Assembly (NCBI GenBank): GCA_030729785.1
Contig: JANQWS010000066.1
Location: 21,963-65,695, forward strand
Reading direction: 5' to 3'
Length of the DNA stretch: 43,733 nt
Source of the DNA: Algoriphagus sp.
GTDB taxonomy: Bacteria > Bacteroidota > Bacteroidia > Cytophagales > Cyclobacteriaceae
Within the stretch, counting starts at the first letter, position 1, and each line of letters begins with the position of its first letter. The notes under the pieces are model-generated. The model saw nothing but the letters and a program-made list of their open reading frames with translations, did no database searches and was not told the DNA's origin. Shown here in pieces: positions 25,690 to 33,340 of this stretch. The position numbers were made by a program, and so were the translations under genes.

Positions 25690-26253
25690 TTAATCTCGAA
25701 TTCCTTTTTCTGGATATTTGGGAACCACTCCCCTACCAAATGCTTTTAGTTCCTCTATTTGGGCGTCCATTTCTCCATTCGGATAAATACAGGGACCGAT
25801 TCCCGCCTCCTTTTTTTTGTAATCCAAGTACCCAACGACAATCGGAACATTAGCTCCAAGTGCAGTATGGTAAAATCCTGTTTTCCATTTACTCACTGCA
25901 CTTCGAGTACCCTCCGGAGTAACCATCACCACCAAATCCTCTCGACTGTTTAGCATTTGAATCATGGCCTCTGTGTAGGTCTGCTTTTTCCCTCCAGGGA
26001 TGCGCTTACGATCAATAGGAATCGCTCCTAATGCAGACAATAACCAGCCCAAAGGACCGATCATCACTTCCTTTTTTATCGTAAAACGTACCGGAATATC
26101 CATGAGGTAAAAGGCAGCACGAGCATATAAAATATCCCAATTAGAGGTATGAGGGATCGCGATGAGAACCGCTTTTTTCACTCCTGCAGGCCAATTGGGA
26201 TTTAAGGTCCATCCTGATACCCAAAATATAAAACGGGAAAGTAACTTCATCAT
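25690..26253 (-). CDS. 1-acyl-glycerol-3-phosphate acyltransferase-like protein
   Basis: A 187-residue PlsC-type acyltransferase. The catalytic HX4D motif is HTSNWD (His35, Asp40), and the acceptor-binding motif is VTPEGTRS (about 112-119). It is shorter than classical PlsC (about 240), as are other Bacteroidota members of this subgroup. An N-terminal hydrophobic segment could anchor it in the inner membrane. Expected role: adding an acyl chain to a lysophospholipid or related lipid. It is the last of a three-gene minus-strand unit; its ATG overlaps the patatin TGA (ATGA at 26250-26253). Which lipid is acylated is unknown. Confidence 0.88.
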   Translation of the reverse strand: MMKLLSRFIFWVSGWTLNPNWPAGVKKAVLIAIPHTSNWDILYARAAFYLMDIPVRFTIKKEVMIGPLGWLLSALGAIPIDRKRIPGGKKQTYTEAMIQMLNSREDLVVMVTPEGTRSAVSKWKTGFYHTALGANVPIVVGYLDYKKKEAGIGPCIYPNGEMDAQIEELKAFGRGVVPKYPEKGIRD

Positions 26254-27056
26254 AACTCGTTAGGTTGGGGTTGTAACTGGGTAGAGATTTCTAATAAACT
26301 TGGATTAGCCTCAATGACTTTCATGGCTTGATTGTAACCTGCGTGAAAGAATTCCGAAGACTTTTTCAAGTCAAAAACTCCGAACTTACCTAATCCAGGG
26401 GCCTCAATAAAATAAGTACAACCCGATTTACGGCTGTAAGCATTAAAATTCATATTCATCATAACTGCACGTTCTAAAAGATTTTTTACATTCCGAACCG
26501 CTGCCAATTCAGGTAAATGATTGCAGTTGACCCCAATAACGATTTCACAATTGACTTGCAATGGTTCTACAGGCAAATTATTCAGCACTCCGCCATCCAC
26601 CAAGTACCGAGATTCATAATGAATTGGTTCAAACATACCTGGAATACAGGAAGAAGCCAATATTGGTTCGACCAGCTTGCCAGAATTGAAATAAACCACT
26701 TCCCCTTTGCCTATATCTGTAGCCGCTACATGAAGTGGCACCTTCAACGATGCAAAATCATTGTGTGGAAGGTAGGTTTTTAGCAGCTGGGCCAAACTAT
26801 CCATGGTAAACAACCCCTTCCATGAGATGGCAGGACGGATCAACTTGAAATAATTGGTTTCAATGATAATCTTCAACACCTCATCGGGGCTATATCCCTG
26901 GCAGTACATGGCGCCTACTATAGCACCAGCTGAACTTCCACTCACTTGGCTTGGAAAAATACCTACTTCATTCAATGCCTTTAGCACGCCTAAATGCGAG
27001 ATTCCTCTAACTCCTCCCCCAGAAAAGGCAATTCCGATGCTAGCTTTAGAGTTCAT
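26250..27056 (-). CDS. patatin-like phospholipase
   Basis: A 268-residue cytoplasmic or membrane-associated lipid acyl hydrolase of the patatin/RssA type. The oxyanion loop is FSGGGVRGISHLG, the nucleophile Ser42 lies in GSSAG, and the catalytic Asp154 lies in VDGGVLNN, giving the full Ser-Asp dyad. I take ATG 27056; the longer frame starts at a TTG one codon upstream. The start overlaps the end of the metallo-hydrolase gene by 11 bp and the stop overlaps the acyltransferase start, so the three are translated together. A deacylase next to an acyltransferase suggests acyl-chain exchange on a lipid (inference). Confidence 0.92.
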   Translation of the reverse strand: MNSKASIGIAFSGGGVRGISHLGVLKALNEVGIFPSQVSGSSAGAIVGAMYCQGYSPDEVLKIIIETNYFKLIRPAISWKGLFTMDSLAQLLKTYLPHNDFASLKVPLHVAATDIGKGEVVYFNSGKLVEPILASSCIPGMFEPIHYESRYLVDGGVLNNLPVEPLQVNCEIVIGVNCNHLPELAAVRNVKNLLERAVMMNMNFNAYSRKSGCTYFIEAPGLGKFGVFDLKKSSEFFHAGYNQAMKVIEANPSLLEISTQLQPQPNEL

Positions 27057-27885
27057 CAAGTCGAAAAGTTTGATCTACACGCACACCCCTTTCAGTCATT
27101 TTTACTGTGCAGCATTCATGCACCGAATCGTGCTCTAGAAAAAGCACATATTGATCACAAGCTGCAATTTCCAGGAATTCTTGCTTCTCTTGCAGCGTCA
27201 ACAAGGGCCGAGTATCGTATCCCATAACATAAGGCAATGGGATATGACCCACAGAAGGAAGTAAGTCGGCCATAAACACCAGCGTATGCCCTTTGTACTG
27301 AATTTTTGGAAGCATTTGCTTGTCCGTATGCCCGTCCATTGTCAGGAAGTCAAAGCCGGTAAAAAAGGACTTAGTCCCAAGGTCTAGGTAATTGAGTACA
27401 TCATGCTCCTGAAGCGGCAGGATATTTTCTTCTAAAAAAGATGCCTTTTCTCTTGGATTCGGATCCGTTGCCCAATTCCAGTGGTCTTGGTTGGTCCAAT
27501 ACTTAGCCCTTGGGAAGGTCAATTCGTATTGTCCGTGAGAGCCGTATTTCACACTACCACCGCAATGATCAAAATGTAGGTGTGTCAAAAAAACATCTGT
27601 AATATCTGTAGGATGCACTCCTAGACGACGTAAGCTTTTCTCTAAACTAGTATCTCCGTGCAAGTAATAATGTGAAAAAAACCGGGCATCTTGTTTATCC
27701 CCTATCCCATTGTCTATCAAAACCAACCGATCCCCCTCTGCAACTAGAAGGCATCGCATGGCCCAGGTGCAAAGGTTATTTTCATCTGCAGGATTGGTAC
27801 GAGACCAAATGGACTTAGGAACCACGCCAAACATAGCCCCTCCATCCAATTTAAAAAATCCTGTATCTACGGCAAAAAGGTCCAT
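27046..27885 (-). CDS. metallo-beta-lactamase-fold hydrolase
   Basis: A 279-residue MBL-fold enzyme. The metal-binding motif HLHFDHCGG gives His102, His104, Asp106 and His107; further ligands are expected at MDGHTDKQM (Asp/His near 180) and in the C-terminal third. There is no signal peptide. The arrangement with VLIDNGIGDK at the start resembles lactonase- and glyoxalase-II-like members, so hydrolysis of an ester or lactone is more likely than of a beta-lactam. The substrate is unknown. It is the first gene of the MBL-patatin-acyltransferase unit, 86 bp from accA on the same strand. Confidence 0.9.
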   Translation of the reverse strand: MDLFAVDTGFFKLDGGAMFGVVPKSIWSRTNPADENNLCTWAMRCLLVAEGDRLVLIDNGIGDKQDARFFSHYYLHGDTSLEKSLRRLGVHPTDITDVFLTHLHFDHCGGSVKYGSHGQYELTFPRAKYWTNQDHWNWATDPNPREKASFLEENILPLQEHDVLNYLDLGTKSFFTGFDFLTMDGHTDKQMLPKIQYKGHTLVFMADLLPSVGHIPLPYVMGYDTRPLLTLQEKQEFLEIAACDQYVLFLEHDSVHECCTVKMTERGVRVDQTFRLDEL

Positions 27886-27971
27886 ATAGTAATTTAAAGT
27901 GCAATAAAACCCACTAAGAGTACGACCACTTGACTATGGAGCAGGTGTAGGGCAACTAACCTACATGTTAC

Positions 27972-28919
27972 TTATTCAATCACCACACCCATGGAACAAA
28001 ACTTATCAATTCGTTTGGAAATACGCTCCTCAGCATCTAAGGCATCCAATTCTTTCAATGCCTTCTTAATGACTTGTTTGAGTGTTTTAGACATCCCTTT
28101 TAAGTCCTTGTGTGCACCACCCAATGGCTCGGGTAGGATATCGTCTATCAAGCCATTGGATTTCATGTCCTTGGCAGTGAGTTTAAGTGCCTCAGCAGCT
28201 TGTTCTTTGTAATCCCAAGATCTCCAAAGTATAGAAGAACAAGATTCTGGTGAAATCACAGAATACCAGGTGTTTTCCAGCATCAAAACCTTATCTCCTA
28301 TCGCAATCCCCAAGGCACCACCCGAAGCACCTTCACCAATGATGATGCAAATTACAGGTACTTTGAGCATAAACATTTCTTTTATATTCCGAGCAATGGC
28401 CTCGCCTTGTCCCCTTTCTTCTGCTTCTAATCCAGGAAAAGCTCCTGGAGTATCTATCAAAGTAACAATGGGTTTGTTGAATTTTTCTGCCATCTTCATC
28501 AGGCGCAAGGCTTTTCGATAACCTTCTGGATTAGCCATACCAAAATTTCTTTCCTGGCGCTGCTTGGTATTTCGGCCTTTCTGTTGACCAATAAAAAAGA
28601 CCGTTCGACCGTCAATATCCCCTAGTCCACCTACCATCGCCTTATCATCCTTTACACTACGGTCTCCATGCAATTCAATAAAGTCGTTGGTCAATTCGTA
28701 AATGTAATCTAAAGCATAAGGTCGATCTGCATGTCTAGAAAGCTGCACCCGCTGCCATCGAGTAAGGTTGGAAAAGGTTTCCTTTTTCAAGGCTAAAATT
28801 TTACCTTCCAAAGAGACAATATCCTTGCTTAGGTCGATATTTCTCCCTTTTGCCAACTCTTTCATCTCCTGCAACTTTTGCTCTAAATCAGCAATGGGTT
28901 TTTCAAATTCTAAGACCAT
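27972..28919 (-). CDS. accA: acetyl-CoA carboxylase carboxyltransferase subunit alpha
   Basis: A 315-residue subunit that, with AccD, transfers the carboxyl group from biotin to acetyl-CoA to make malonyl-CoA, the first step of fatty acid synthesis. The N-terminal helical segment ([19 protein letters not shown]), then [45 protein letters not shown] and [16 protein letters not shown] are all characteristic of AccA. Length matches E. coli AccA (319). Unlike AccD, no zinc ribbon is present, as expected. A perfect TATATTTG element lies 20 bases upstream. The neighbouring lipid-remodelling unit is on the same strand. Confidence 0.98.
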   Translation of the reverse strand: MVLEFEKPIADLEQKLQEMKELAKGRNIDLSKDIVSLEGKILALKKETFSNLTRWQRVQLSRHADRPYALDYIYELTNDFIELHGDRSVKDDKAMVGGLGDIDGRTVFFIGQQKGRNTKQRQERNFGMANPEGYRKALRLMKMAEKFNKPIVTLIDTPGAFPGLEAEERGQGEAIARNIKEMFMLKVPVICIIIGEGASGGALGIAIGDKVLMLENTWYSVISPESCSSILWRSWDYKEQAAEALKLTAKDMKSNGLIDDILPEPLGGAHKDLKGMSKTLKQVIKKALKELDALDAEERISKRIDKFCSMGVVIE

Positions 28920-28939
28920 TTCAGTAAATTTTTGAATAA

Positions 28940-28947
28940 CAAATATA
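28940..28947 (-). promoter_or_regulatory. -7 promoter element of accA
   Basis: On the minus strand TATATTTG matches TAnnTTTG perfectly, ending 20 bases before the accA ATG at 28919. No TTTG was found at the usual -33 distance. Confidence 0.4.
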
Positions 28948-29097
28948 AGGATAAGTCTTTATTTGTGGGGTAATTTTTGAGGGATTTGAAGGTGAAAGCC
29001 CTAGACTCCAACACGCTCTGAAAAAAATTTAATTGAAAAAAAGCATGTAGGAACAAAACTAAATTATCGATAGGAAGCTTTCGCGCCATAAAACAAA

Positions 29098-29122
29098 AAA
29101 GTCCCTACAAAATAGGGACTTT
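29098..29122 (-). terminator. rho-independent terminator behind the tRNA-Asp genes
   Basis: A perfect 10-bp stem (AAAGTCCCTA at 29098-29107, TAGGGACTTT at 29113-29122) with a 5-base loop is followed on the minus strand by TTTTTTGTTT (29091-29100). It sits 3 bases after the 3' end of the second tRNA, a typical end for the tRNA transcript. Confidence 0.85.
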
Positions 29123-29125
29123 AAG

Positions 29126-29199
29126 CGGAATGGACGGGACTCGAACCCGCGACCTCCTGCGTGACAGGCAGGCATTCTAACCAGCTGAACTACCACTCC
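29126..29199 (-). tRNA. tRNA-Asp (GTC), downstream copy
   Basis: A 74-nt cloverleaf on the minus strand. Acceptor arms GGAGTGG and CCATTCC pair with one G-T wobble; the anticodon stem CCTGC/GCAGG encloses CTGTCAC, giving anticodon GTC (Asp); the T arm is GCGGGTTCGAGTCCCGT. The discriminator base is G, as expected for tRNA-Asp. CCA is not encoded. Its wobble position G34 is a possible queuosine site. Confidence 0.95.
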
Positions 29200-29292
29200 A
29201 AGGTTAGAAAAATAACAATTATGTCACTTTAAATTGCTGTTGTAGCGAAAATGGGTAAATTTTACCCTTCTCAACTACCAAAATCGATGATG

Positions 29293-29366
29293 CGGAATGG
29301 ACGGGACTCGAACCCGCGACCTCCTGCGTGACAGGCAGGCATTCTAACCAGCTGAACTACCACTCC
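29293..29366 (-). tRNA. tRNA-Asp (GTC), upstream copy
   Basis: Base-for-base identical over all 74 positions to the copy at 29126-29199, including discriminator G, and separated from it by 93 bases of unrelated sequence. Both are likely processed from one transcript ending at the terminator at 29098-29122. CCA is not encoded. Confidence 0.95.
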
Positions 29367-29498
29367 GTTTACCTTCACTTTTGAAGTGGTGCAAAGGTAG
29401 AAATTCGGAACTTAACCACAATAATTCAACTTTATTTTTTTACAAAAAACAAAGTATCTACTTCGCAATCAAAAGAATAAATATAAAATCAACCCCAT

Positions 29499-30209
29499 TT
29501 AAACAGCTTGCCTATCAACAAGTACCTGCACATTGGGATGAAGCCATAAGAATGAAGCAGGAAATAGCGGGCTTACCTGCTCTCTTTTGAGTTGCTCAAA
29601 TGCTTCTTTTTTTCCAGATCCTGACACAAAAAGTACAATTAACCTAGATTGTAAAATCCCCCGCATACCAATAGTCATTCCAAATTTTGGAGGATGGCGC
29701 AAAGTCTTAAGCATTCCATTTGCTAAAGTCGATTCCGCAAGCTGACATACATGAAACGGAAGTTGATGCTCCTCCCCTGGTTCGTTCAACGCAATATGTC
29801 CATTGACCCCAATGCCTAAGATGCAAATATCCAAAGGCCCTTCTCGCTCCAATACCTGTTCCATTGCAGCACATTCTTGCTCCGGATCTTGAGTATAGGG
29901 GTCCAAAGTCCAGTAGCGTTCGGGTGAAATCCCCATGGGCTGCACAAACTTCCGTTGCACGTCCAACTCAGAAGTGAAGGGAGAATTGACCTCTAGCCCA
30001 CCCCACTCATCCAATTTAATTACCCGCATATCCGAACCAAAATTTGGATGCTGACTCTTAAAGTCGGAAAGTTTCGCATAAGTCCCTGATGGGGAACCTC
30101 CACTAGCTACACAAAATAAAAGATTGGGCTTTTGAACTACCGCTTCTTTGATCAACTCAAACCCATACTTGCTCATTGACTCAAAGTCAGAAAAAAAATG
30201 AAATTTCAT
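29499..30209 (-). CDS. glucosamine/galactosamine-6-phosphate isomerase family protein
   Basis: A 236-residue cytoplasmic protein of the NagB/6-phosphogluconolactonase superfamily. The phosphate-binding loop is ASGGSPSGTY (about 35-44); the catalytic Asp67 lies in KLDEWGGL; the motif GIGVNGHIALNEPG (132-145) contains the catalytic His138 and Glu143, as in NagB and AgaI. The GHIALNEPG form favours an amino-sugar-phosphate deaminase over a lactonase. The product would be fructose- or tagatose-6-phosphate plus ammonia. It stands alone next to the tRNA genes, with no amino-sugar operon around, so the exact sugar is uncertain. Confidence 0.85.
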   Translation of the reverse strand: MKFHFFSDFESMSKYGFELIKEAVVQKPNLLFCVASGGSPSGTYAKLSDFKSQHPNFGSDMRVIKLDEWGGLEVNSPFTSELDVQRKFVQPMGISPERYWTLDPYTQDPEQECAAMEQVLEREGPLDICILGIGVNGHIALNEPGEEHQLPFHVCQLAESTLANGMLKTLRHPPKFGMTIGMRGILQSRLIVLFVSGSGKKEAFEQLKREQVSPLFPASFLWLHPNVQVLVDRQAV

Positions 30210-30408
30210 AGCTAGACTAATTAATAAACCATATCCTTAAACTCTTTTACTAGTATTCCCGCCGGAGTACTTCCAAATCCTTCGGATTAAAAGTAAAGAG
30301 TTCAGGCCTTCAAATCCAAGAGAAAAAGCTCCTCTCATCAATTATATTTTAAGGAATCCAAAACCCTTCTTATCTTACTTATTCAATTTCACCTCTATTC
30401 TATTTTAA

Positions 30409-31863
30409 ATGATGAAAAGAAGTTTCATACTCCTACTTATCCTTTTTGTGCTTGGAAACCCTATCTGGGCACAAAAAAAAGGACCAAACAAACCAGATCC
30501 ACTTAAACAGGCCGCTCAGCAAACTATTGACGCACAATTTACTGACATGACCGAACTCAGTGACAAAATCTGGGCCTTTGAAGAAATTGCATTTCAAGAG
30601 ACGCAGTCTTCTGCTGCACTCTCTGCTTACGCAGAAAAACTAGGTTTTAAAGTCACTCGAGGTGTAGGGGAAATTCCCACTGCCTTTGTAGCGGAATATG
30701 GTTCAGGCGCTCCGATCATCGGAATCATGGGTGAGTTTGACGGGCTTCCAGGCTTATCTCAAAATAAGGTTCCTTTCAAAAGCCCCTTACATGCAGGAGC
30801 ACCGGGGCATGGGTGTGGTCACAACCTATTTGGAGTAGCCTCCTTGGGCGCTGCCTCAGCCATCAAAGAGCTGATCGCCTCTGGACAATTAAAAGGAACT
30901 ATTCGATTTTACGGTACACCCGCTGAAGAAAAATACTTCGGAAAGCTTTGGATGATTCGAGCAGGATTAATGGAAGATGTGGACATCATGATGGATTGGC
31001 ACCCTGCAGATGAAACCAAAACTGAAGTTCAAAAAGGCTTGGCTTTGGTAGACTTTTTGGTGGAATTTAATGGACAAACAGCACATGCTTCCGGTGATCC
31101 TTGGAATGGAAGGTCTGCTTCCGATGCCTTGGAATTGTATACCACTGGAATCAACTACTACCGAGAACACATCAAGCCTACCGTACGGATTCACTACCAT
31201 ATCCAAGACGGTGGAAAAGTGGTCAATGTGGTACCTGATTACAGCAGGTTGTGGGTTCGGGTACGTGATACGAGTAGAGATGGTCTATTGCCTGTTTGGA
31301 AGCAAGTAGAAAAAATGGCTTCTGGTGCAGCAATAATGGCTAATGTAGACCATAAAGTCACTTTAGTGTCAGGTGTGCATGAAATTTTAGTCAACCGTAC
31401 CGGTTCGGCAGTCATGCAAAAAAATATAGAGTCCTTGGGGGCAATCACCTATACTGAGGAGGAACAAGCTTTTGCTAAAAAAATTCAAGAAGCAAATGGA
31501 AAACCACAAGTGGGCGTGATTTCTGAAATTAAACCTATGGAAGAAACACAAGAGCATAGCATGGGTGGAAGTACTGACGTGGGGGATGTGAGCTGGGTCG
31601 TACCCACGATCCGTATGGGTGCTACAGTTGCTCCTACCGGAACGCCTTGGCACTCCTGGGCAGTGGTAGCCTCTGTAGGCATGTCTATCGGCCACAAAGG
31701 AATGGCCTATGCCTCCAAGGCTTTGGCCATGACTATGGTAGACCTGTATCAAAACGAAACTTTGCGCAATGATATCAAAGCAGAATTCAAACAAAAAAAG
31801 GGAGACTATAGCTACAAGGGAATCTTGCCCGATGGACCTCCTCCCTTAAAAGCCGGATACTAA
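30409..31863 (+). CDS. exported M20-family amidohydrolase (AbgB-like)
   Basis: A 484-residue protein with a signal peptide ending IWAQ (about residue 22). It has the M20D pattern: GEFDGLPGLS (about 108-117), metal-binding HGCGHN (134-139), the Glu pair in PAEEKYFGK (about 171-179) and His198 in DWHPADE. The dimerisation domain starts around NGQTAHASGDPW. The closest family recalled is the p-aminobenzoyl-glutamate hydrolase/AbgB type, which cleaves amide bonds of N-acyl amino acids. The export signal makes a periplasmic amide or peptide substrate likely. It stands alone and could start at either of two adjacent ATG codons. Confidence 0.88.
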   Translation: MMKRSFILLLILFVLGNPIWAQKKGPNKPDPLKQAAQQTIDAQFTDMTELSDKIWAFEEIAFQETQSSAALSAYAEKLGFKVTRGVGEIPTAFVAEYGSGAPIIGIMGEFDGLPGLSQNKVPFKSPLHAGAPGHGCGHNLFGVASLGAASAIKELIASGQLKGTIRFYGTPAEEKYFGKLWMIRAGLMEDVDIMMDWHPADETKTEVQKGLALVDFLVEFNGQTAHASGDPWNGRSASDALELYTTGINYYREHIKPTVRIHYHIQDGGKVVNVVPDYSRLWVRVRDTSRDGLLPVWKQVEKMASGAAIMANVDHKVTLVSGVHEILVNRTGSAVMQKNIESLGAITYTEEEQAFAKKIQEANGKPQVGVISEIKPMEETQEHSMGGSTDVGDVSWVVPTIRMGATVAPTGTPWHSWAVVASVGMSIGHKGMAYASKALAMTMVDLYQNETLRNDIKAEFKQKKGDYSYKGILPDGPPPLKAGY

Positions 31864-32034
31864 TCCATCTGATTGCCAGCATTCTTACCAATAGCAAAAA
31901 ACCGTTTGAATTACTGCTGATAATCGTCGACTGACCATGGTCTGCAGGCAGTCCACAGAGCACAGCTCATTAAAATGAACTTCAAATCGTGTTTTTCTTT
32001 GGTTACTGGTTACAAAACGGATAAGCAACGAATC

Positions 32035-32074
32035 AAAATAGCCTTTTGTCTAAAAATTAACAGAGGGCTATTTT
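32035..32074 (+). terminator. hairpin plus T-run between the M20 and FAS1 genes
   Basis: A 9-bp stem AAAATAGCC (32035-32043) / GGCTATTTT (32066-32074) encloses a 22-base loop and continues into a T-run (to 32078). It lies about 170 bases behind the M20 stop and 86 before the FAS1 ATG. It is probably the terminator of the preceding transcript; the distance would also suit a leader hairpin of the FAS1 gene. Confidence 0.6.
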
Positions 32075-32159
32075 TTTTGTAACCTGTTAATTTTCAAAAA
32101 GATTAAAACTATTTGCCTGATTGCTTGTTTGGTATCTGTAAACACTAAAAAAGAAACCA

Positions 32160-32702
32160 ATGAAAAAATTTAAATTAGTATCCCTTGCACTAGTCGGCTT
32201 CGCTGTAACAAGCTTGGTAAGCTGCAATGCTCCAAAGGAGCAGGTAGAAGAAACTGCATCTGATTCAACCGAGGTAGTTGCTGAGGTAGTATCCAACACT
32301 GTAGTAGATATTGCTGTTGGATCTGCAGATCACAGCACTCTTGTTGCTGCGGTAACAGCTGCTGGCTTAGTGGAAACATTAAGTGGAACGGGTCCTTTCA
32401 CTATTTTTGCACCTACCAATGCAGCATTTGATGCTTTGCCTGCTGGAACAGTAGAAGACCTTTTGAAGCCTGAAAATAAGGAAAAATTGACTGCCGTTCT
32501 TACTTACCATGTGGTAGCAGGAAATGTAATGTCTTCTCAATTAGCTGATGGACAAAAAGTAGCTACCCTAAACGGACAAGAGCTTACTGTAGCGATCAAA
32601 GATGGTGTGGTAACTATCAATGGTACTAAAGTAATCGCTGCAGACCTTGCTGGTAGCAACGGAGTAATTCACGTAGTTGAAGGAGTATTACTTCCTCAAT
32701 AA
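32160..32702 (+). CDS. FAS1 (fasciclin) domain lipoprotein
   Basis: A 180-residue lipoprotein (signal ending at Cys22, LVSC) with a Glu/Thr/Ser linker to about residue 40 and one FAS1 domain to the C-terminus. FAS1 signatures seen are FTIFAPTNAAFDALP (about 81-95), the VLTYHVVAGNV box (about 114-124), and the final VIHVVEGVLLP. Single-FAS1 lipoproteins act in cell-cell or cell-surface adhesion. It is monocistronic, between two hairpin terminators. A weak promoter-like TTTG (32112) with TATCTG 17 bases later lies upstream. Confidence 0.93.
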   Translation: MKKFKLVSLALVGFAVTSLVSCNAPKEQVEETASDSTEVVAEVVSNTVVDIAVGSADHSTLVAAVTAAGLVETLSGTGPFTIFAPTNAAFDALPAGTVEDLLKPENKEKLTAVLTYHVVAGNVMSSQLADGQKVATLNGQELTVAIKDGVVTINGTKVIAADLAGSNGVIHVVEGVLLPQ

Positions 32703-32726
32703 GAAGGTCTCTCTTTCACAACTCTA

Positions 32727-32751
32727 AAAGTCAGCAAATTGCTGACTTTTT
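32727..32751 (+). terminator. rho-independent terminator of the FAS1 gene
   Basis: A 10-bp stem AAAAGTCAGC (32727-32736) / GCTGACTTTT (32742-32751) with a 5-base loop is followed by further T residues (to 32754), 25 bases after the stop codon. Confidence 0.85.
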
Positions 32752-32832
32752 TTATTTTTAGTGAATTTCTTTCATTTCATTCCATGAGAGAACCTCAAAA
32801 GAATCCACAAGCCAATCAACTGTAGACATTAA

Positions 32833-33300
32833 ATGAAGAAAATAGTAGTATTCCTAATCCTTTCTCTAAGCTTTCATTTCTATGGAATGGCTCAGACATC
32901 CCCAAACCATTTAGAAAAAAAAGTTGTACAACAACTCGTACAGGAATCCTTTGATTCCTTATTTTCGAACTACCGGGTGGACTTGCTGAACAAATTTTAC
33001 ACCCCTGATTTTTTGCTATTGGAGCAAGGTGAAGTTTGGGATATGGATTTTATCAATTCCTACCTGAAGGATAGAAGTCAAAGTTCTAACTCAGTGACGC
33101 GCACCAATCGTTTTGAATTTATAAAAACGGAGGTTTTTGGAGATAGAGCCTGGGTAGCTTATCACAATTGGGCAACCTTTACCAAGGAGGGAACTATAAC
33201 TCGAGAAGTGTATTGGCTAGAAAGTGCGACAGCAATACGCACCAGCGATGGTTGGAGGCTTGAACTTCTTCATTCGACTCGGGTAGAGACAAAAAAATAA
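32833..33300 (+). CDS. exported NTF2-like (DUF4440/SnoaL-type) protein
   Basis: A 155-residue protein with a signal peptide ending GMAQ (about residue 21). The mature part has the NTF2/SnoaL-like cone-fold pattern: a helical start, then LNKFYTPDFLLLEQGEVWDMDF, and strands RTNRFEFIKTEVFGDRAWVAYHNWATF and REVYWLESATAIRTSDGWRLELLHSTRV. This is the order found in DUF4440-type proteins, a fold used by isomerases and non-enzymatic binding proteins. No catalytic residues can be assigned. It is convergent with the large gene at 33341. Confidence 0.8.
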   Translation: MKKIVVFLILSLSFHFYGMAQTSPNHLEKKVVQQLVQESFDSLFSNYRVDLLNKFYTPDFLLLEQGEVWDMDFINSYLKDRSQSSNSVTRTNRFEFIKTEVFGDRAWVAYHNWATFTKEGTITREVYWLESATAIRTSDGWRLELLHSTRVETKK

Positions 33301-33340
33301 AAATCTCAACCAATTTGAGACTGGAATAGCTTTTTCTGAG

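Noticed and set aside
29126..29366. Duplicate tRNA-Asp as an assembly artefact
   Set aside because: The flanks and the spacer differ fully between copies, so they are two real genes.
31387..31794. 135-codon open frame antisense to the M20 gene
   Set aside because: It lies wholly within a well-supported gene, and its His/Ser/Cys-rich sequence matches no family.
33304..33320. TCTCAA/TTGAGA hairpin between the convergent NTF2-like and phosphorylase-like genes
   Set aside because: Only 6 bp, AT-rich and without an adjacent T-run, so too weak to call a terminator.
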